Assembly: GCF_024699075.1 (NCBI RefSeq)
Contig: NZ_JAILQF010000291.1
Location: 1 to 6,800, forward strand
Source of the DNA: Butyrivibrio sp.
GTDB taxonomy: Bacteria > Bacillota_A > Clostridia > Lachnospirales > Lachnospiraceae
Direction of reading: 5' to 3'
DNA: 6,800 bases
Part shown: positions 6,486-6,800 of the stretch, piece by piece
Layout: each line of letters starts with the position of its first letter
Position numbering within the stretch: the first letter of the stretch is position 1
Notes under the pieces: model-generated
Seen by the model: the letters and a program-made list of their open reading frames with translations, nothing else
What the model was told of the DNA's origin: nothing
Databases searched by the model: none
Made by a program: the position numbers and the translations under genes

Positions 6486-6800
6486 ATGGCAAAAGAAAAA
6501 AAGCAGCTGATCAAGACGGCTGATGGACAATTTTTTGAAGCCAACAGGACCAGCAATGCAAAGTACTTTAAGCAGCATACGTGGCTGTACTTAATGTTAC
6601 TACCGGGCATTATCTATATGATCTTATTCAGATATGTGCCTATGGGCGGACTGGTTATTGCCTTTAAAGATTACAGTCCATTTAAGGGGTTATGGGCAAG
6701 TGAATGGGTAGGCTTTGATAATTTTATCAGATTCTTTAGTAATAATGACTTTAGAAAGCTTCTTACCAATACACTTGGAATCAGCTTACTGCAGCTTGTT
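6486..6800 (+). CDS. LplB-type sugar ABC transporter permease, N-terminal part (cut by right edge)
   Basis: The first 105 codons are present and the frame is open at the right edge; full relatives are about 300 residues. After a charged, cytoplasmic N-terminus (1-32) comes WLYLMLLPGIIYMILFRYVP (33-52), the first membrane segment, then the family block MGGLVIAFKDYSPFKGL and SEWVGFDNFIRFF, followed by the start of the next membrane segment (LLTNTLGISLLQLV). This block is typical of the LplB subfamily of binding-protein-dependent carbohydrate transporters, often paired with a YtcP/LplC-type second permease and an extracellular binding protein; those would lie beyond the window. A strong AAGGAGG at 6474-6480, five bases before the ATG, fixes the start. 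The divergence of function is set by the upstream AraC-family sensor gene, a common arrangement in Lachnospiraceae. The sugar cannot be inferred from this piece. Confidence 0.92.
   Translation, partial: MAKEKKQLIKTADGQFFEANRTSNAKYFKQHTWLYLMLLPGIIYMILFRYVPMGGLVIAFKDYSPFKGLWASEWVGFDNFIRFFSNNDFRKLLTNTLGISLLQLV

Noticed and set aside
6315..6610. Overlapping - strand open frames across the spacer and the start of the ABC permease
   Set aside because: They overlap the clear LplB-type reading frame and its strong ribosome site, and neither resembles a known protein.

Overview
The window looks like chromosome of an anaerobic, low-GC Firmicute, most likely a rumen or gut Lachnospiraceae of the Butyrivibrio type. 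This rests on the AT-rich base composition, strong AGGAGG-type ribosome sites, short AT-rich spacers, a very acidic lipoprotein, and a membrane-bound AraC regulator next to an LplB-type sugar ABC permease. The taxonomic guess is inference; there is no rRNA or other marker here.

Left block (1 to about 2550, + strand): the end of a nitrogen-salvage operon. It holds the C-terminal 197 residues of an allophanate hydrolase (gene open at the left edge), then a divergent PII nitrogen-signalling protein 12 bases downstream, then an APC-superfamily permease 38 bases further on. The probable logic is that the permease imports a small nitrogen compound, an upstream carboxylase outside the window makes allophanate, allophanate hydrolase releases ammonia and CO2, and the PII protein senses 2-oxoglutarate and adenylate state to control the transporter or enzymes. 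Whether the substrate is urea, guanidine or another compound cannot be told from this window. The block ends in a large nested hairpin that can terminate transcription from both sides.

Middle (2590 to 3450, - strand): one gene for a secreted, lipid-anchored, extremely acidic protein with a Lys/Asp/Ser/Glu linker and an EF-hand-like acidic loop. It converges on the permease and has its own consensus-like promoter and ribosome site.

Right block (about 3590 to 6800, + strand): a transmembrane AraC-family regulator with an extracellular sensor domain, a gene-free AT-rich stretch of 374 bases (terminators, promoter, candidate operators), and the first 105 codons of an LplB-type ABC transporter permease cut by the right edge. 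The regulator probably senses an extracellular carbohydrate and controls the adjacent transporter.

I found no mobile element, CRISPR array, tRNA or rRNA. No clearly new system is visible. The features most worth a second look are the PII protein with its altered T-loop inside the allophanate operon, the nested two-way terminator, and the control region ahead of the ABC permease.
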